This document shows positions 1 through 8,917 of a stretch of DNA of 35,837 bases, one piece after another. The stretch is from contig JAEYQK010000085.1 in NCBI GenBank assembly GCA_023410055.1, forward strand, positions 1 through 35,837, written 5' to 3'. The notes under the pieces are model-generated. The model was not told where the DNA came from and made no database searches. It was given only the letters and a program-made list of their open reading frames with translations. The stretch's first letter is position 1, and each line of letters opens with the position of its first letter. A program made the position numbers and the translations under genes. Source of the stretch: Acidobacteriota bacterium. GTDB taxonomy: Bacteria; Acidobacteriota; Terriglobia; Terriglobales; Acidobacteriaceae.

Positions 1-15
1 CTGTAATGGAAGCCC

Positions 16-903
16 TTGAATAACAAGCGCCCCAAGTCGTTTCCCCCTCCGCTTGACACGATGAGCGCGATCGAGATCGCTACCCTCATGAACCGCGAAG
101 ACGCCAACGTCGCGCTGGCTGTCCGCAAGGTACTACCGCAGATCGCAGACGCCATCGAAGTAATCGCTGGCCGATTCGCAAGAGGTGGACGACTGATCTA
201 CGTTGGCGCGGGAACAAGCGGGCGCATTGGCGCGCTCGACGCCTCAGAGTGTCCGCCGACGTTCAATACCGATCAGAACATGGTGCAATACGTCATCGCG
301 GGCGGACTCAAGGCGCTCGGCGCCGCTGCCGAGGCGAAGGAAGATCTGGCTGAACTGGGCCGAAGGGACATCGCTGAGCGCAAGCCTGGGAAGAAGGATG
401 TCGTTGTAGGACTCGCAGCCAGCGGTCGAACACCGTACACAGTCGCCGCGGTTCAGTACGCGCGAACAAAGGGCGCTGCGACCGTTGCAATCACCTGCGT
501 TGCGAACTCGCTGCTGGCCCAATCGGCTGACACCGCAATCGAGGTCAACGTCGGTTCCGAAGTGCTCTCGGGCTCTACGCGCCTCAAGGCCGGAACCGCC
601 GAAAAGATGGTCTGCAATATGCTCACGACCGGAGCGTTGGCTCGATTGGGTTACGTCTACAACGACTTGATGGTCAACGTTCGCACCACCAGCGCGAAGC
701 TGCGCGAACGCGGAATCGAGATACTGATGCAGGCTGCGAACACAGACTGTGACAGCGCCTTGACCGCGCTCAAGGCCGCGGACATGGACGTTCCGGTCGC
801 CTTAGTCCTGCTGAAAGCGGGAGTAAGTGTCACTGAAGCTCGACGTAGGTTGAAAGCCGCAAAGGGTCGCGTCAGAGAAGCGATCGACGGCAGTCGAAAC
901 TGA
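16..903 (+). CDS. murQ: N-acetylmuramic acid 6-phosphate etherase
   Basis: MurQ cleaves the lactyl ether of MurNAc-6-phosphate to give GlcNAc-6-phosphate and D-lactate in cytoplasmic peptidoglycan recycling. The SIS-domain signature GAGTSGRIGALDASECPPT lies near residues 64-82, followed by the second conserved block ASGRTPYTVAAVQYAR. E78 and E109 align by spacing with the two catalytic glutamates known in E. coli MurQ. At 295 aa it is slightly shorter than usual (about 300). An in-frame TAA at 4-6 means the start cannot lie further upstream; TTG at 16 has a GGAAG ribosome-binding site just before it. The usual N-terminal lead (TE.RNP type) is only weakly recognisable. An ATG at 61 is an alternative but would cut conserved helix sequence. 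murA follows 127 bp downstream. Confidence 0.93.
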   Translation: MNNKRPKSFPPPLDTMSAIEIATLMNREDANVALAVRKVLPQIADAIEVIAGRFARGGRLIYVGAGTSGRIGALDASECPPTFNTDQNMVQYVIAGGLKALGAAAEAKEDLAELGRRDIAERKPGKKDVVVGLAASGRTPYTVAAVQYARTKGAATVAITCVANSLLAQSADTAIEVNVGSEVLSGSTRLKAGTAEKMVCNMLTTGALARLGYVYNDLMVNVRTTSAKLRERGIEILMQAANTDCDSALTALKAADMDVPVALVLLKAGVSVTEARRRLKAAKGRVREAIDGSRN

Positions 904-914
904 TTTTTTCGTCT

Positions 915-931
915 CCGAGTCCGCGACTCGG
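915..931. other. Hairpin after murQ
   Basis: A perfect 7-bp stem (CCGAGTC/GACTCGG) with a 3-nt loop lies 12 bp after the murQ stop codon. It has no T-run on its plus-strand 3' side; the T-run lies before it. It may be a weak terminator or processing hairpin. Function is inferred from position only. Confidence 0.35.
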
Positions 932-967
932 TCACGACTTCTTTTAGAATAAAGTTTCATATCAGAA

Positions 968-1015
968 GTAGCGCCGATCTTGGGCGGCAGATGCCGGACT
1001 GGAGTCCGGCGCTAC
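968..1015. repeat. Nested GC-rich palindrome (REP-like)
   Basis: The inner stem GCCGGACT/AGTCCGGC (993-1000 and 1003-1010) sits inside an outer pair GTAGCGCC/GGCGCTAC (968-975 and 1008-1015). The two stems share bases 1008-1010, so they would be partly exclusive. It resembles the other intergenic palindromes at 29271-29325 and 34257-34277. It lies just upstream of the murA ribosome-binding site. Confidence 0.55.
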
Positions 1016-1030
1016 ATCGAGGCTTACTAG

Positions 1031-2329
1031 ATGGACAAGTTGGTAATCCGTGGCGGCAATCCGCTGCACGGTTCGATTCACATTAGCGGCGCGAAAAACG
1101 CGGCTCTCCCGGCGATGGCTGCTGCCTTGCTGACCGAAGAACCTGTCGTCCTCGAGAACATCCCACAGGTTCGCGATATAGAGACCGAACGCCGCCTACT
1201 GGCAGCCATGGGCGCTGAAGTCGAACTCGGCTACGGACGCGCGCATCATCGCACCACGCTCTGCTGCCGCAACCTGTCGTCCCCAGAAGCCTCTTATGAA
1301 CTGGTTAAGACCATGCGTGCCTCGACGCTCGTGCTAGGGCCGCTCGTAGCGCGAATGCAACGTGCTCGCGTTTCGCTGCCTGGTGGATGCGCCATTGGAT
1401 CGCGCCCGATCGACCTTCACATCAAGGGCCTTGAGCAACTTGGTGCAACGATCACGCAACAGCACGGCTACGTCGAAGCCAGCGCTACTCGCCTTAAGGG
1501 CGCCGAGATCCTTTTCGACAAGATCACCGTCACGGGCACCGAAGACATCATGATGGCCGCCACGCTGGCCGACGGCGAAACCGTTCTCGAGAACTGCGCG
1601 CGCGAGCCCGAGGTCGTCGATCTTGCCGACCTACTCAACAAAATGGGTGCTCGTATTGAAGGTGCAGGCACTCACCAAATCCGCATTAAGGGCGTCGAGA
1701 AGCTTCACGGAGCCCGTCATCGCATTATTCCTGATCGCATCGAAGCCGGCACTTTTCTTGTCGCCGGTGCGCTCACCGGAGGAGCGCTCAGCGTTACTCA
1801 CTGTGAGCCGAAGCACCTAACGGCCGTGCTTCAGAAGCTGCGCGAAGCGGGTGTCGATCTGCGCGTGAACGGCACGACTATCACCGTGATCGGCGGCAAC
1901 CCGCTCCAGGGCGTCGACTTCAGCACCGAAGAATATCCCGGATTCCCGACGGACATGCAGGCGCAGTTCATGGCGCTGGCCACTCAGGCCGAAGGCGCGT
2001 CCGTCATCGTCGAAAACATTTTCGAAAACCGCTTCATGCACGCCCAGGAAATCGTACGCATGGGCGCGAACATCAAGATCGACGGTCGCCGCGCAACTGT
2101 TCGCGGCAAGACTCCGCTTTCCGCCGCCGCCGTCCTCGCCTCGGACCTGCGCGCCTCGGCATCGCTGGTCATCGCGGCGCTGGTGGCCAACGGCGAAACC
2201 ATCATCGACCGCGTTTACCACATTGACCGCGGCTACGAGCATATTGAAGAAAAGCTGCGCGGAGTCGGTGCCGAAATCCGCCGCATCGGCGAAATGTTTC
2301 CGAAGCGGGCGGCAGCGCCAGGGTCGTAG
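1031..2329 (+). CDS. murA: UDP-N-acetylglucosamine 1-carboxyvinyltransferase
   Basis: MurA transfers enolpyruvate from PEP to UDP-GlcNAc, the first committed step of peptidoglycan synthesis, in the cytoplasm. The 432-aa length is close to the family norm. K22 and N23 in SGAKNAALP match the substrate-binding pair known in E. coli. C120 in SLPGGCAIGSRPIDLHIKG is the PEP-adduct and fosfomycin-target cysteine, so the enzyme is predicted to be fosfomycin-sensitive rather than a Cys-to-Asp type. The start ATG has a GAGG site 8-10 nt upstream. murQ lies upstream on the same strand, but a palindrome and hairpin separate them, so cotranscription is uncertain. A strong hairpin follows the gene. Confidence 0.97.
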   Translation: MDKLVIRGGNPLHGSIHISGAKNAALPAMAAALLTEEPVVLENIPQVRDIETERRLLAAMGAEVELGYGRAHHRTTLCCRNLSSPEASYELVKTMRASTLVLGPLVARMQRARVSLPGGCAIGSRPIDLHIKGLEQLGATITQQHGYVEASATRLKGAEILFDKITVTGTEDIMMAATLADGETVLENCAREPEVVDLADLLNKMGARIEGAGTHQIRIKGVEKLHGARHRIIPDRIEAGTFLVAGALTGGALSVTHCEPKHLTAVLQKLREAGVDLRVNGTTITVIGGNPLQGVDFSTEEYPGFPTDMQAQFMALATQAEGASVIVENIFENRFMHAQEIVRMGANIKIDGRRATVRGKTPLSAAAVLASDLRASASLVIAALVANGETIIDRVYHIDRGYEHIEEKLRGVGAEIRRIGEMFPKRAAAPGS

Positions 2330-2348
2330 GACAGCAGTCAGCAATCCG

Positions 2349-2379
2349 CCCATATCTGCCAACCTCGGGCAGATATGGG
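2349..2379 (+). terminator. murA 3' hairpin, 12-bp perfect stem
   Basis: CCCATATCTGCC pairs perfectly with GGCAGATATGGG around a 7-nt loop, 19 bp after the murA stop. The stability and place fit a transcription terminator, but the following bases (GGCTTCAAAG) are not a U-tract, so it is not a canonical intrinsic terminator. Confidence 0.55.
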
Positions 2380-2460
2380 GGCTTCAAAGTCGTGTTATGC
2401 TCACTTCCTCGATTCCCCGGTGCCCTTTTCATCCCAAAGACTTGAAAGCGACCAATCGAA

Positions 2461-3444
2461 ATGAAAGCTATCATTTACGACCGGTACGGTTCAGCGGATG
2501 TGCTCAGGTGCGAAGAGATTGAGCAAGCACCTCCTCGCGAGAATGAAGTGCTGATAAGAGTGCATGCGGCTTCGGTGAATCCGCTCGACTGGCATTTCAT
2601 GCGAGGGACGCCGCGCGCCATGCGTCTGGGTCTCGGTTGGAGCAAGCCAAAGATCACGCGAGTTGGGGTTGACGTGGCTGGTCGTGTGGAAGCGGTTGGC
2701 TGCAAGGTGACACGCTTCAAGCCGGGGGACTCGGTGTTTGGCGTGTGCCGTGGCGCATTTGCCGAATACGTGTGTGCGCTTGAGTCCGAGTTGGCGATCA
2801 AGCCCGATACGATCGCCTTTGAACAGGCGGCCGCGTTACCCATCGCGGCCTTGACCGCCATGCAGGGCCTCCGCGACAAAGGACGCCTGCAGCCGGGACA
2901 GAAAGTGCTGGTCAACGGTGCCTCTGGAGGAGTCGGCACGTTTACCGTACAAATCGCGAAACACTTGGGCGCACACGTAACTGGCGTGTGCAGCACCAGG
3001 AACGTAGATCTGGTCCAGTCTCTAGGCGCAGACCGCGTAATCGATTACACAAAGCAGGACGTCACAAAACTCGGCGATCGCTACGACATATTTCTCGATT
3101 GCGTTATCAATCATTCACTGTCGGCGTGCAGGCGCGTCCTGAATCCGAAAGGCCGGTACATCATGATCGGCGGCGGAACCCCCAACGATTCGGGCTTCAC
3201 CCTATTTGGCCGCGTGATGAAGATGCAGATAATGTCGCTCTTCGCAAGCCAAAGCCTGATGATGATGATGGCCAAGGCGAACCGTCAGGATCTGGCCACG
3301 CTTGCAGAACTGATGAGTACTTCAAAAATACGAGCCGCTATCGACCGCTGCTACCCACTACACCAAGTCCCGGACGCCATTCGCTACGTCGAAGCAGGAC
3401 ATGCGAGGGGGAAGGTGATCGTAAGTGTGGAACAAGGGCAGTAA
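2461..3444 (+). CDS. NAD(P)-dependent MDR-family oxidoreductase (quinone oxidoreductase-like)
   Basis: This 327-aa protein is a medium-chain dehydrogenase/reductase. It has an N-terminal GroES-like part (ASVNPLDWHFMRG near residue 40, then VDVAGRVEAVG) and a Rossmann part with the NADPH motif VNGASGGVGTFTVQIAK near residues 150-166. The structural-zinc cysteine cluster of zinc alcohol dehydrogenases is not visible, so it most resembles the zinc-free quinone reductase/crotonyl-type branch. The substrate cannot be told from sequence. It stands alone, after the murA hairpin and convergent with the histidine kinase gene, with 26 bp between the stop codons. No strong ribosome-binding site is visible before the ATG. 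Confidence 0.85.
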   Translation: MKAIIYDRYGSADVLRCEEIEQAPPRENEVLIRVHAASVNPLDWHFMRGTPRAMRLGLGWSKPKITRVGVDVAGRVEAVGCKVTRFKPGDSVFGVCRGAFAEYVCALESELAIKPDTIAFEQAAALPIAALTAMQGLRDKGRLQPGQKVLVNGASGGVGTFTVQIAKHLGAHVTGVCSTRNVDLVQSLGADRVIDYTKQDVTKLGDRYDIFLDCVINHSLSACRRVLNPKGRYIMIGGGTPNDSGFTLFGRVMKMQIMSLFASQSLMMMMAKANRQDLATLAELMSTSKIRAAIDRCYPLHQVPDAIRYVEAGHARGKVIVSVEQGQ

Positions 3445-3470
3445 AGAGGTCGCGACCTTGGACGAGCGGT

Positions 3471-5705
3471 TTACGAGCGGACTTCAGGAGCCGGGTTCCC
3501 TCTCGACAGAATCTCGCTCACCTTCGCGCTGATTTGAACAGCCGTAAAGGGCTTTTGCAGGAAGTGAACGTCGGGATCAAGAATGCCGTGGTGGGCGATG
3601 GCGTTCGGCGTATACCCGGAAATGAACAGCACATTCAACTGCTTTTTGCGGACAGTCAATCGCGACGCCAGTTCCTTGCCCGAGAGTCCCGGCATAACCA
3701 CGTCGGTGACGAGGAGATCGATTGAGTTCAGATCGGAGTCAGGCAGCGCCAGTGCCTCGGATGGGCCACTCGCCTCGATAATCCGATAACCGCACGACTG
3801 CAAAATACTCGAAATCAGGCCACGTACAGCGGCTTGATCTTCCACGACCAGAACAGTCCCTGTACCCGGTTGAATGCCAATGGATGCCGGAGCGCCGGGA
3901 ACAGCCTCCGGCTCCGCATCAACCCGCGGCAGATAGATCTTGAATGTTGTTCCGTGGCTCGGCTCGCTGTAGACCAGGATTGATCCTCCGCTCTGCTTGA
4001 CGATTCCGTAGACGGTCGCCAGTCCGAGGCCGGTGCCCTTGCCTGATTCCTTGGTGGTATAAAACGGCTCAAAGGCCAGCGCTCGAGTTCTTTCATCCAT
4101 CCCGATGCCAGTGTCGGTTACGGCCAGCATGACGTATGCCCCAGGCCGCATCTCCAGCTGGCGTTCAGGCGGAACCGCGTCCATTTGAACGTTGGCGGTT
4201 TCGATGAGGATCTTACCGCCGTCTGGCATGGCGTCCCGCGCGTTTACGGCGAGGTTCATCAGCACCTGTTCGATCTGTCCGACATCGGCCATCACCGCGC
4301 CGAGCCCGGGGGCAAAGATCGTGTTTATCTCGATGCTCTCCGGAACCAGCCGGCGCAGCATGCGCTTCATGGAAGAGACGACGTCATTGAGAGAAACCGG
4401 CTTCGGCGACATGATCTGCTTGCGACCGAAAGCCAACAGTTGGCGTGTCAGTGTGGCCGATTGTTCACTGGCCTGGCGGATGCTTTCCATTGTTTCGCGG
4501 CGTGGATCGTCGCTGTTCAGGCTGGATAGTACTATTTCACAGCATCCCTGGATCACCGTGAGCTGGTTGTTGAAATCGTGTGCCACACCGCCCGCTAGTC
4601 TTCCGATACTGTCGAGTTTTTGGGACTGTAGCAGTTGCGATTCCAGGCGCATCCGCACTGCCTCCGCTTCCTTCCGCTCGGTGATATCCTGCAGGATCGT
4701 GACGTTGCCTCCGGTACCGTTGGTGCCTCTTGGCGCCGCAGTTAAGTCGGCGTAGCGCAGCGATCCGTCGCACCTAAGAATTTGACATTCAATTGACGCT
4801 GGCCGGTCTTCCCGATTCGCTGCGCTAATCGTCTGCCGGACAGTATCTCGATGCTTGGGAGCGATCAAATCTTCGTGAGCCTTCCCGATCAGTTCCGCTG
4901 CGTTTTCGTGTCCGAGGAGTTGCGCCGCACGAAGGTTACACGTCAGGATCATTCCCGAAGGATCAGTGGCAATGATCGCGTCCGGCGAACTCTCGACCAG
5001 CGTACGATAGCGCTCCTCGCTTTCCCTTAGCTCTTGCGTCCTGGTAGTCATCGCCTGCGCGGCCAACATGATCATTCCCGCGGCGATTCCGAACGGCATG
5101 ATCACTCCCAAAGCCACGGATATCACGGAGTGCGTGTCCGGATAGAATGGAACTCCAGCGATAGTGCCCGCTTCTGCCGCCTGGCTGACGGCTCGGAGCG
5201 CCGTAAACAGAATCGTAATCTGGCCACCGACAGTGCGGGCCAGATAGTGTGTTTTCCAAAAAGCGGCGCAGAACCACACTCCTGTCACTACGTTCCATAC
5301 CAGTCTCTCGAAACGCAGGGTTTCGGCCAGCCTCAGAGAACCTGATAGTGCCCCGATTGTCAGCAAATACACGACGAGCATCACCGCCATGGTCCCAACG
5401 AACCACAGAACCTGACGTCGCAAGCTCATCCAAGGGAACTTCACGCTCACTGCGGCCAAGACCACCAACGAGAATTGGGGAAGGCCAAGCAAGTACAACA
5501 ATTGGCTATTAACGATTTCCTTGGCTGAGGGTGGCAGGACGGCAAGATGCGCCATTAACGTAAGCCCCAGCAAACCGAAGGACAGGGACCAGAAGTGGAG
5601 AAACTGCTCACGGTAAACACGGCGGTAGACAAACTGCAATACAAACGCAAGCCAAAGAGCGCTGCCCGCCTGAACCCACAACAGTGTTACGCTCGCCACT
5701 GACAT
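3471..5705 (-). CDS. Membrane-bound PAS hybrid sensor histidine kinase
   Basis: Predicted hybrid kinase of 744 aa. Residues about 1-220 hold roughly seven hydrophobic segments (integral-membrane sensor). A PAS domain follows (about 228-345), then HisKA with H376 in GRLAGGVAHDFNNQLTVI. The HATPase has the N-box NLAVNARDAMPDGG (N488), G1 (VTDTGIGM) and GKGTGLGLA. A C-terminal receiver carries D668 in LLVTDVVMPG and K718 in FLQKPF. The ATG at 5705 is preferred because AGAGG lies 5 nt upstream; a GTG at 5726 would add seven residues. No response regulator or DNA-binding partner is adjacent, so the output is unknown. The H-box type (GGVAHDFNN) is typical of PAS-HK-REC proteins in soil bacteria. 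Confidence 0.92.
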   Translation of the reverse strand: MSVASVTLLWVQAGSALWLAFVLQFVYRRVYREQFLHFWSLSFGLLGLTLMAHLAVLPPSAKEIVNSQLLYLLGLPQFSLVVLAAVSVKFPWMSLRRQVLWFVGTMAVMLVVYLLTIGALSGSLRLAETLRFERLVWNVVTGVWFCAAFWKTHYLARTVGGQITILFTALRAVSQAAEAGTIAGVPFYPDTHSVISVALGVIMPFGIAAGMIMLAAQAMTTRTQELRESEERYRTLVESSPDAIIATDPSGMILTCNLRAAQLLGHENAAELIGKAHEDLIAPKHRDTVRQTISAANREDRPASIECQILRCDGSLRYADLTAAPRGTNGTGGNVTILQDITERKEAEAVRMRLESQLLQSQKLDSIGRLAGGVAHDFNNQLTVIQGCCEIVLSSLNSDDPRRETMESIRQASEQSATLTRQLLAFGRKQIMSPKPVSLNDVVSSMKRMLRRLVPESIEINTIFAPGLGAVMADVGQIEQVLMNLAVNARDAMPDGGKILIETANVQMDAVPPERQLEMRPGAYVMLAVTDTGIGMDERTRALAFEPFYTTKESGKGTGLGLATVYGIVKQSGGSILVYSEPSHGTTFKIYLPRVDAEPEAVPGAPASIGIQPGTGTVLVVEDQAAVRGLISSILQSCGYRIIEASGPSEALALPDSDLNSIDLLVTDVVMPGLSGKELASRLTVRKKQLNVLFISGYTPNAIAHHGILDPDVHFLQKPFTAVQISAKVSEILSRGNPAPEVRS

Positions 5706-5821
5706 GTCAGCCTCTTGCGCAAACACACAATGAGCCGGCCATACCCGACTCGGTAACCCGCGCCTATGCTAACCCAAATCCCTTGCCGAACGCACAGGAA
5801 ATGCCGCCAGAGAAGAACAAT

Positions 5822-5845
5822 GGGGCTGCGAAGGTTCGCAGCCCC
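5822..5845 (-). terminator. pnp terminator
   Basis: An inverted repeat GGGGCTGCGAA/TTCGCAGCCCC lies 21 bp after the pnp stop. Read on the minus strand it is followed by ATTGTTCTTCT, a T-rich but interrupted tract. It is a good candidate intrinsic terminator for the rpsO-pnp operon. Confidence 0.7.
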
Positions 5846-5866
5846 ATGCCATGCTCAGATCAAACG

Positions 5867-8218
5867 CTAGCGTCTCGGCCCGCCGCGTCCACCGCCGCCA
5901 GGGCGACGTCCGCGTCCACCACCACCGCCTCGGCCACCTCGGCCACGATCGCCGCCGCGTCCGCCACGGTCGCCACGAGGTCCACGATCGCCGCCGGCTT
6001 CGGAGCCAACGCGGTTGAAGTTGGGCTCGTCGCTGCCTACCTCAGGCTCGAACTCTTCGCCACCTTCGATCGTCACAACCTCGCCTTCGACGGACTCGCC
6101 ACCTTCGGCGGCCATCTTCGCGCGCTGCTCTTTCAAAATCGCCTTGCGCGAGAGACGGATACGGTTGCCTTCGATCGACAGGACCTTCACCAGAACCTGA
6201 TCGCCTTCTTTCAGTTCGTCGCGAATGTCCTTAATGCGGTGCTCGGCTACTTCACTGATGTGCAGCAAGCCGTCGGTCCCCGGAATGATCTCGACAAATG
6301 CGCCGAAGTCGGCGAGTCGCGAAACGGTTCCGAGATAGGTTTTGCCGATTTCGGCCGTTGCCGTGATGTCGCCGATCATCTGCAACGCTTTTTGGGCCGC
6401 CGCCTGATCGCTCGACGAAACGTTGACCTTGCCCGAATCCTCGACATCGATCTTGACGCCGGTCGCTTCGACGATGCCGCGGATGACCTTGCCGCCGGGT
6501 CCGATAAGATCGCGGATCTTGTCGGGCGGAATCTGTACGGTGTAGAAGCGCGGTGCGAAGTCGCTGAGGGTGGTGCGCGGCTCCGGCAAGACTTCGTTCA
6601 TCTTGTCCAGGATGTGCATGCGGCCGCGATTCGCCTGGGCCATCGCTTCCTTCATGATGGCGGCCGTGATACCCATGACCTTGATATCCATCTGAAGGGC
6701 AGTGATGCCCTTGCGTGTGCCGGCAACCTTGAAGTCCATGTCGCCGTAATGATCTTCGGCGCCCGCGATGTCTGACAGAATCGCGTACTGCTCGCCTTCC
6801 TTGACCAGACCCATTGCGACGCCAGCGACTGAGGCCTTCAAGGGAACGCCTGCGTCCATCATCGACAGGGTCGCGCCGCAGACGGTTGCCATCGACGACG
6901 AACCGTTGGACTCGAGAATGTCGGAGACGACGCGCATCGCGTACGGCCAGCTCTCTTCATCTGGGAGGACGGCGGAAATCGCGCGCTCGGCAAGTGCACC
7001 GTGGCCGATCTCACGACGGCCAGCGCCGCGGAGAAATGCCACTTCGCCAACGGAGAACGGCGGGAAATTATAGTGCAGCATGAAGCGCTTCTTGGCTTCG
7101 CCCTCGAACATTTCGAGTCGCTGCATGTCGTCGGCGGTGCCCAGCGTGGTCGTAACCAGAGCCTGGGTTTCGCCGCGGGTGAAAAACGCCGAACCATGCG
7201 TACGGGGGAGGACGCCGGTCTCGATCCAGATGTCGCGAATCTCATCGAAGGCGCGTCCATCGGGGCGGCGCTTCTGGTTGATAACTTCTTCGCGGAAGAT
7301 GCGCTCGCGCAGAATCTCGAAGTACTTCGAAAGCTTCGCACGGCCTTCGTCGTCATCTTCTGCGATCGCTTCCTTCAACTCGGTCTTGATCGCTTTGACG
7401 AGAGCATAGCTTTCCAGCTTCGGATGCTTCTGCGTATTGAGGGCATCGCTCAGGCGGTCGCCGATCTTCTTGCGAAGCTCGGAGACGTACGCCTCGTCTA
7501 CCTCGACCGAAGCCAGCGCGCGTTTCGGCTTGCCGTACTGCTTTGCGAAATCGGAGATGCCAGCGCAGATCTTCTTGATCTCGGTGTGCGCGAACTCGAT
7601 CGCTTCAACAACGGTTTCTTCATCGACTTCGCTGGCACCGGCTTCGATCATCACGATGCCGTCGGCGGTGCCAACGACCATGAGTCGCAGTTGACCGTTG
7701 CGGCCTTCTTCATAAGTCGGATTGACGATGAACTTGCCGGCCACCATGCCGATGCGTACGGCGCCAATCGGGCCGGAAAAGGGAATGTCGGAAAGGGAAA
7801 GCGCACAGGAAGCGGCATTGATCGCCGCTACGTCAGGATCATTCTGCGTGTCGGCCGACAGGACCATCGCGATGACCTGCGTCTCGCAACGGAACCCTTC
7901 GGGGAACAGCGGCCGGATCGGACGGTCGATCATTCGGCTGTTGAGGATCTCGCGCTCGCTAGGGCGGCCTTCGCGCTTGATGAATCCACCAGGGATCTTG
8001 CCGCCCGCGTAAGTATATTCGCGGTAATCGACTGTAAGGGGGAAGAAGTCTATGCCTTCCCGTGCATCGGCATTCGCCACGGCGGTGGCGAGCACGACGT
8101 TATCGCCGAAACGGACAAGAGCAGCGCCATGCGCCTGCTTTGCGATCTTGCCGGTTTCGAATGTAAAGGTTTTTCCGCCGTCCAGTTCTACACTGAGAGT
8201 GTGTGGTTCAGGCTTCAT
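5867..8218 (-). CDS. pnp: Polyribonucleotide nucleotidyltransferase (PNPase) with RGG tail
   Basis: PNPase degrades RNA 3' to 5' by phosphorolysis. The 783 aa hold two RNase PH domains (about 10-145 and 320-545), a helical linker, a KH domain with the GxxG loop IGPGGK (about 558-615), and an S1 domain (about 625-692, GTVSRLADFGAFVEI). D489 and D495 in GAEDHYGDMDF match the catalytic aspartates of E. coli PNPase. Beyond the S1 domain there is an acidic stretch (about 705-732) and a 40-residue tail made almost only of Arg and Gly in RGG-like repeats (about 741-783); this is longer than the E. coli C-terminus. The ATG has GGAAGGA upstream. It lies downstream of rpsO, the common bacterial order, and ends at a hairpin. 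Confidence 0.97.
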   Translation of the reverse strand: MKPEPHTLSVELDGGKTFTFETGKIAKQAHGAALVRFGDNVVLATAVANADAREGIDFFPLTVDYREYTYAGGKIPGGFIKREGRPSEREILNSRMIDRPIRPLFPEGFRCETQVIAMVLSADTQNDPDVAAINAASCALSLSDIPFSGPIGAVRIGMVAGKFIVNPTYEEGRNGQLRLMVVGTADGIVMIEAGASEVDEETVVEAIEFAHTEIKKICAGISDFAKQYGKPKRALASVEVDEAYVSELRKKIGDRLSDALNTQKHPKLESYALVKAIKTELKEAIAEDDDEGRAKLSKYFEILRERIFREEVINQKRRPDGRAFDEIRDIWIETGVLPRTHGSAFFTRGETQALVTTTLGTADDMQRLEMFEGEAKKRFMLHYNFPPFSVGEVAFLRGAGRREIGHGALAERAISAVLPDEESWPYAMRVVSDILESNGSSSMATVCGATLSMMDAGVPLKASVAGVAMGLVKEGEQYAILSDIAGAEDHYGDMDFKVAGTRKGITALQMDIKVMGITAAIMKEAMAQANRGRMHILDKMNEVLPEPRTTLSDFAPRFYTVQIPPDKIRDLIGPGGKVIRGIVEATGVKIDVEDSGKVNVSSSDQAAAQKALQMIGDITATAEIGKTYLGTVSRLADFGAFVEIIPGTDGLLHISEVAEHRIKDIRDELKEGDQVLVKVLSIEGNRIRLSRKAILKEQRAKMAAEGGESVEGEVVTIEGGEEFEPEVGSDEPNFNRVGSEAGGDRGPRGDRGGRGGDRGRGGRGGGGGRGRRPGGGGRGGPRR

Positions 8219-8255
8219 TTAGTTGTTTTCCTTCCATCGAGGAGGCACCCTGAGC

Positions 8256-8362
8256 GGCGCGTAGATCCGCGCCGGGCGGCGCTTGCTGAGGACGGTCCGC
8301 CAGGGGGTAACACAGAGGGGGTGTGATCAGGTGCGCCCGGCGACACTACATCGCTCGCCGGG
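8256..8362 (-). promoter_or_regulatory. Structured leader between rpsO and pnp
   Basis: The 216-bp rpsO-pnp gap holds two hairpins: GGCGCG/CGCGCC at 8256-8273, and CCCGGCGA/TCGCCGGG at 8336-8343 and 8355-8362 with an 11-nt loop. No T-run follows, so these are not obvious terminators. In E. coli the pnp leader is a structured RNase III and PNPase autoregulation site; a similar role here is inference from position alone. Confidence 0.4.
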
Positions 8363-8434
8363 GTCCAATGTCCGCACGGCCATAAGACACGCACCCGTGC
8401 CTTTCTGCCGACGCCTTTCGATCTCAATAGACGT

Positions 8435-8701
8435 CTACTTACGGATGCCGAGTCTCTGAATGACGGTTTTGTAGCGCTCGGAATCGTATTTCTTGAGATA
8501 GTCAAGCAAGCTACGCCGCTTGCTAACCAGCATTAGGAGGCCGCGCCGAGAAGCATGGTCTTTCTTGTGAGTCTTGAAATGCTCTGTCAACTCACCAATG
8601 CGCTCGCTCAGGATCGCAATCTGGACTTCTGGACTTCCCGTGTCGGCCTGATGGGTACGATATTCGCCAATAAGTTGCTGTTTACGCTCTGTTGCTAACA
8701 C
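8435..8701 (-). CDS. rpsO: 30S ribosomal protein S15
   Basis: S15 binds the central domain of 16S rRNA early in 30S assembly. The 88-aa length equals the family norm (88-89). Conserved blocks are visible: TGSPEVQIAILSERI near residues 21-35, the HKKDHASRRGLL block (45-56) and the C-terminal DYLKKYDSERY with LGIRK end. The start is GTG at 8701 (family N-terminus around LATERKQ), with AGGAG 12 nt upstream, which is rather distant. It forms a likely operon with pnp. Confidence 0.96.
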   Translation of the reverse strand: MLATERKQQLIGEYRTHQADTGSPEVQIAILSERIGELTEHFKTHKKDHASRRGLLMLVSKRRSLLDYLKKYDSERYKTVIQRLGIRK

Positions 8702-8727
8702 GAACTGGGTGCACTCCTGCTCTTAAT

Positions 8728-8748
8728 CAATTCTCCAGTAACGAATTG
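8728..8748 (-). promoter_or_regulatory. Inverted repeat in the rpsO leader
   Basis: CAATTC and GAATTG are separated by 9 nt about 27 bp upstream of the rpsO GTG, just before the AGGAG site on the minus strand. It could be part of an S15 autogenous control structure, as known in other bacteria, or an operator. This is position-based inference. Confidence 0.3.
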
Positions 8749-8917
8749 AGATTAACATGGACGCCTATTCTCTGTAAAGGTAAGTAATCGAATCGCTTGC
8801 GCAGTTCGTGGCCATTGCCAGCTCCGCACCAAACCCCCCGTCGGTTCGGCATCATCCAAGAGAAAAACGCGCCTAAAGACTCGCCCAGAACGTCAGCACG
8901 ACAGGAGAGCGTATCCC

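Noticed and set aside
5684..6775. 363-aa plus-strand open frame opposite the pnp 3' end
   Set aside because: It lies opposite the conserved pnp gene and its composition is set by the high-GC codons on the other strand; no domain is recognisable.
7001..8326. 441-aa plus-strand open frame opposite the pnp 5' end
   Set aside because: It is antisense to a fully conserved PNPase; the length is explained by GC-rich codon bias. No ribosome-binding site or family motif.
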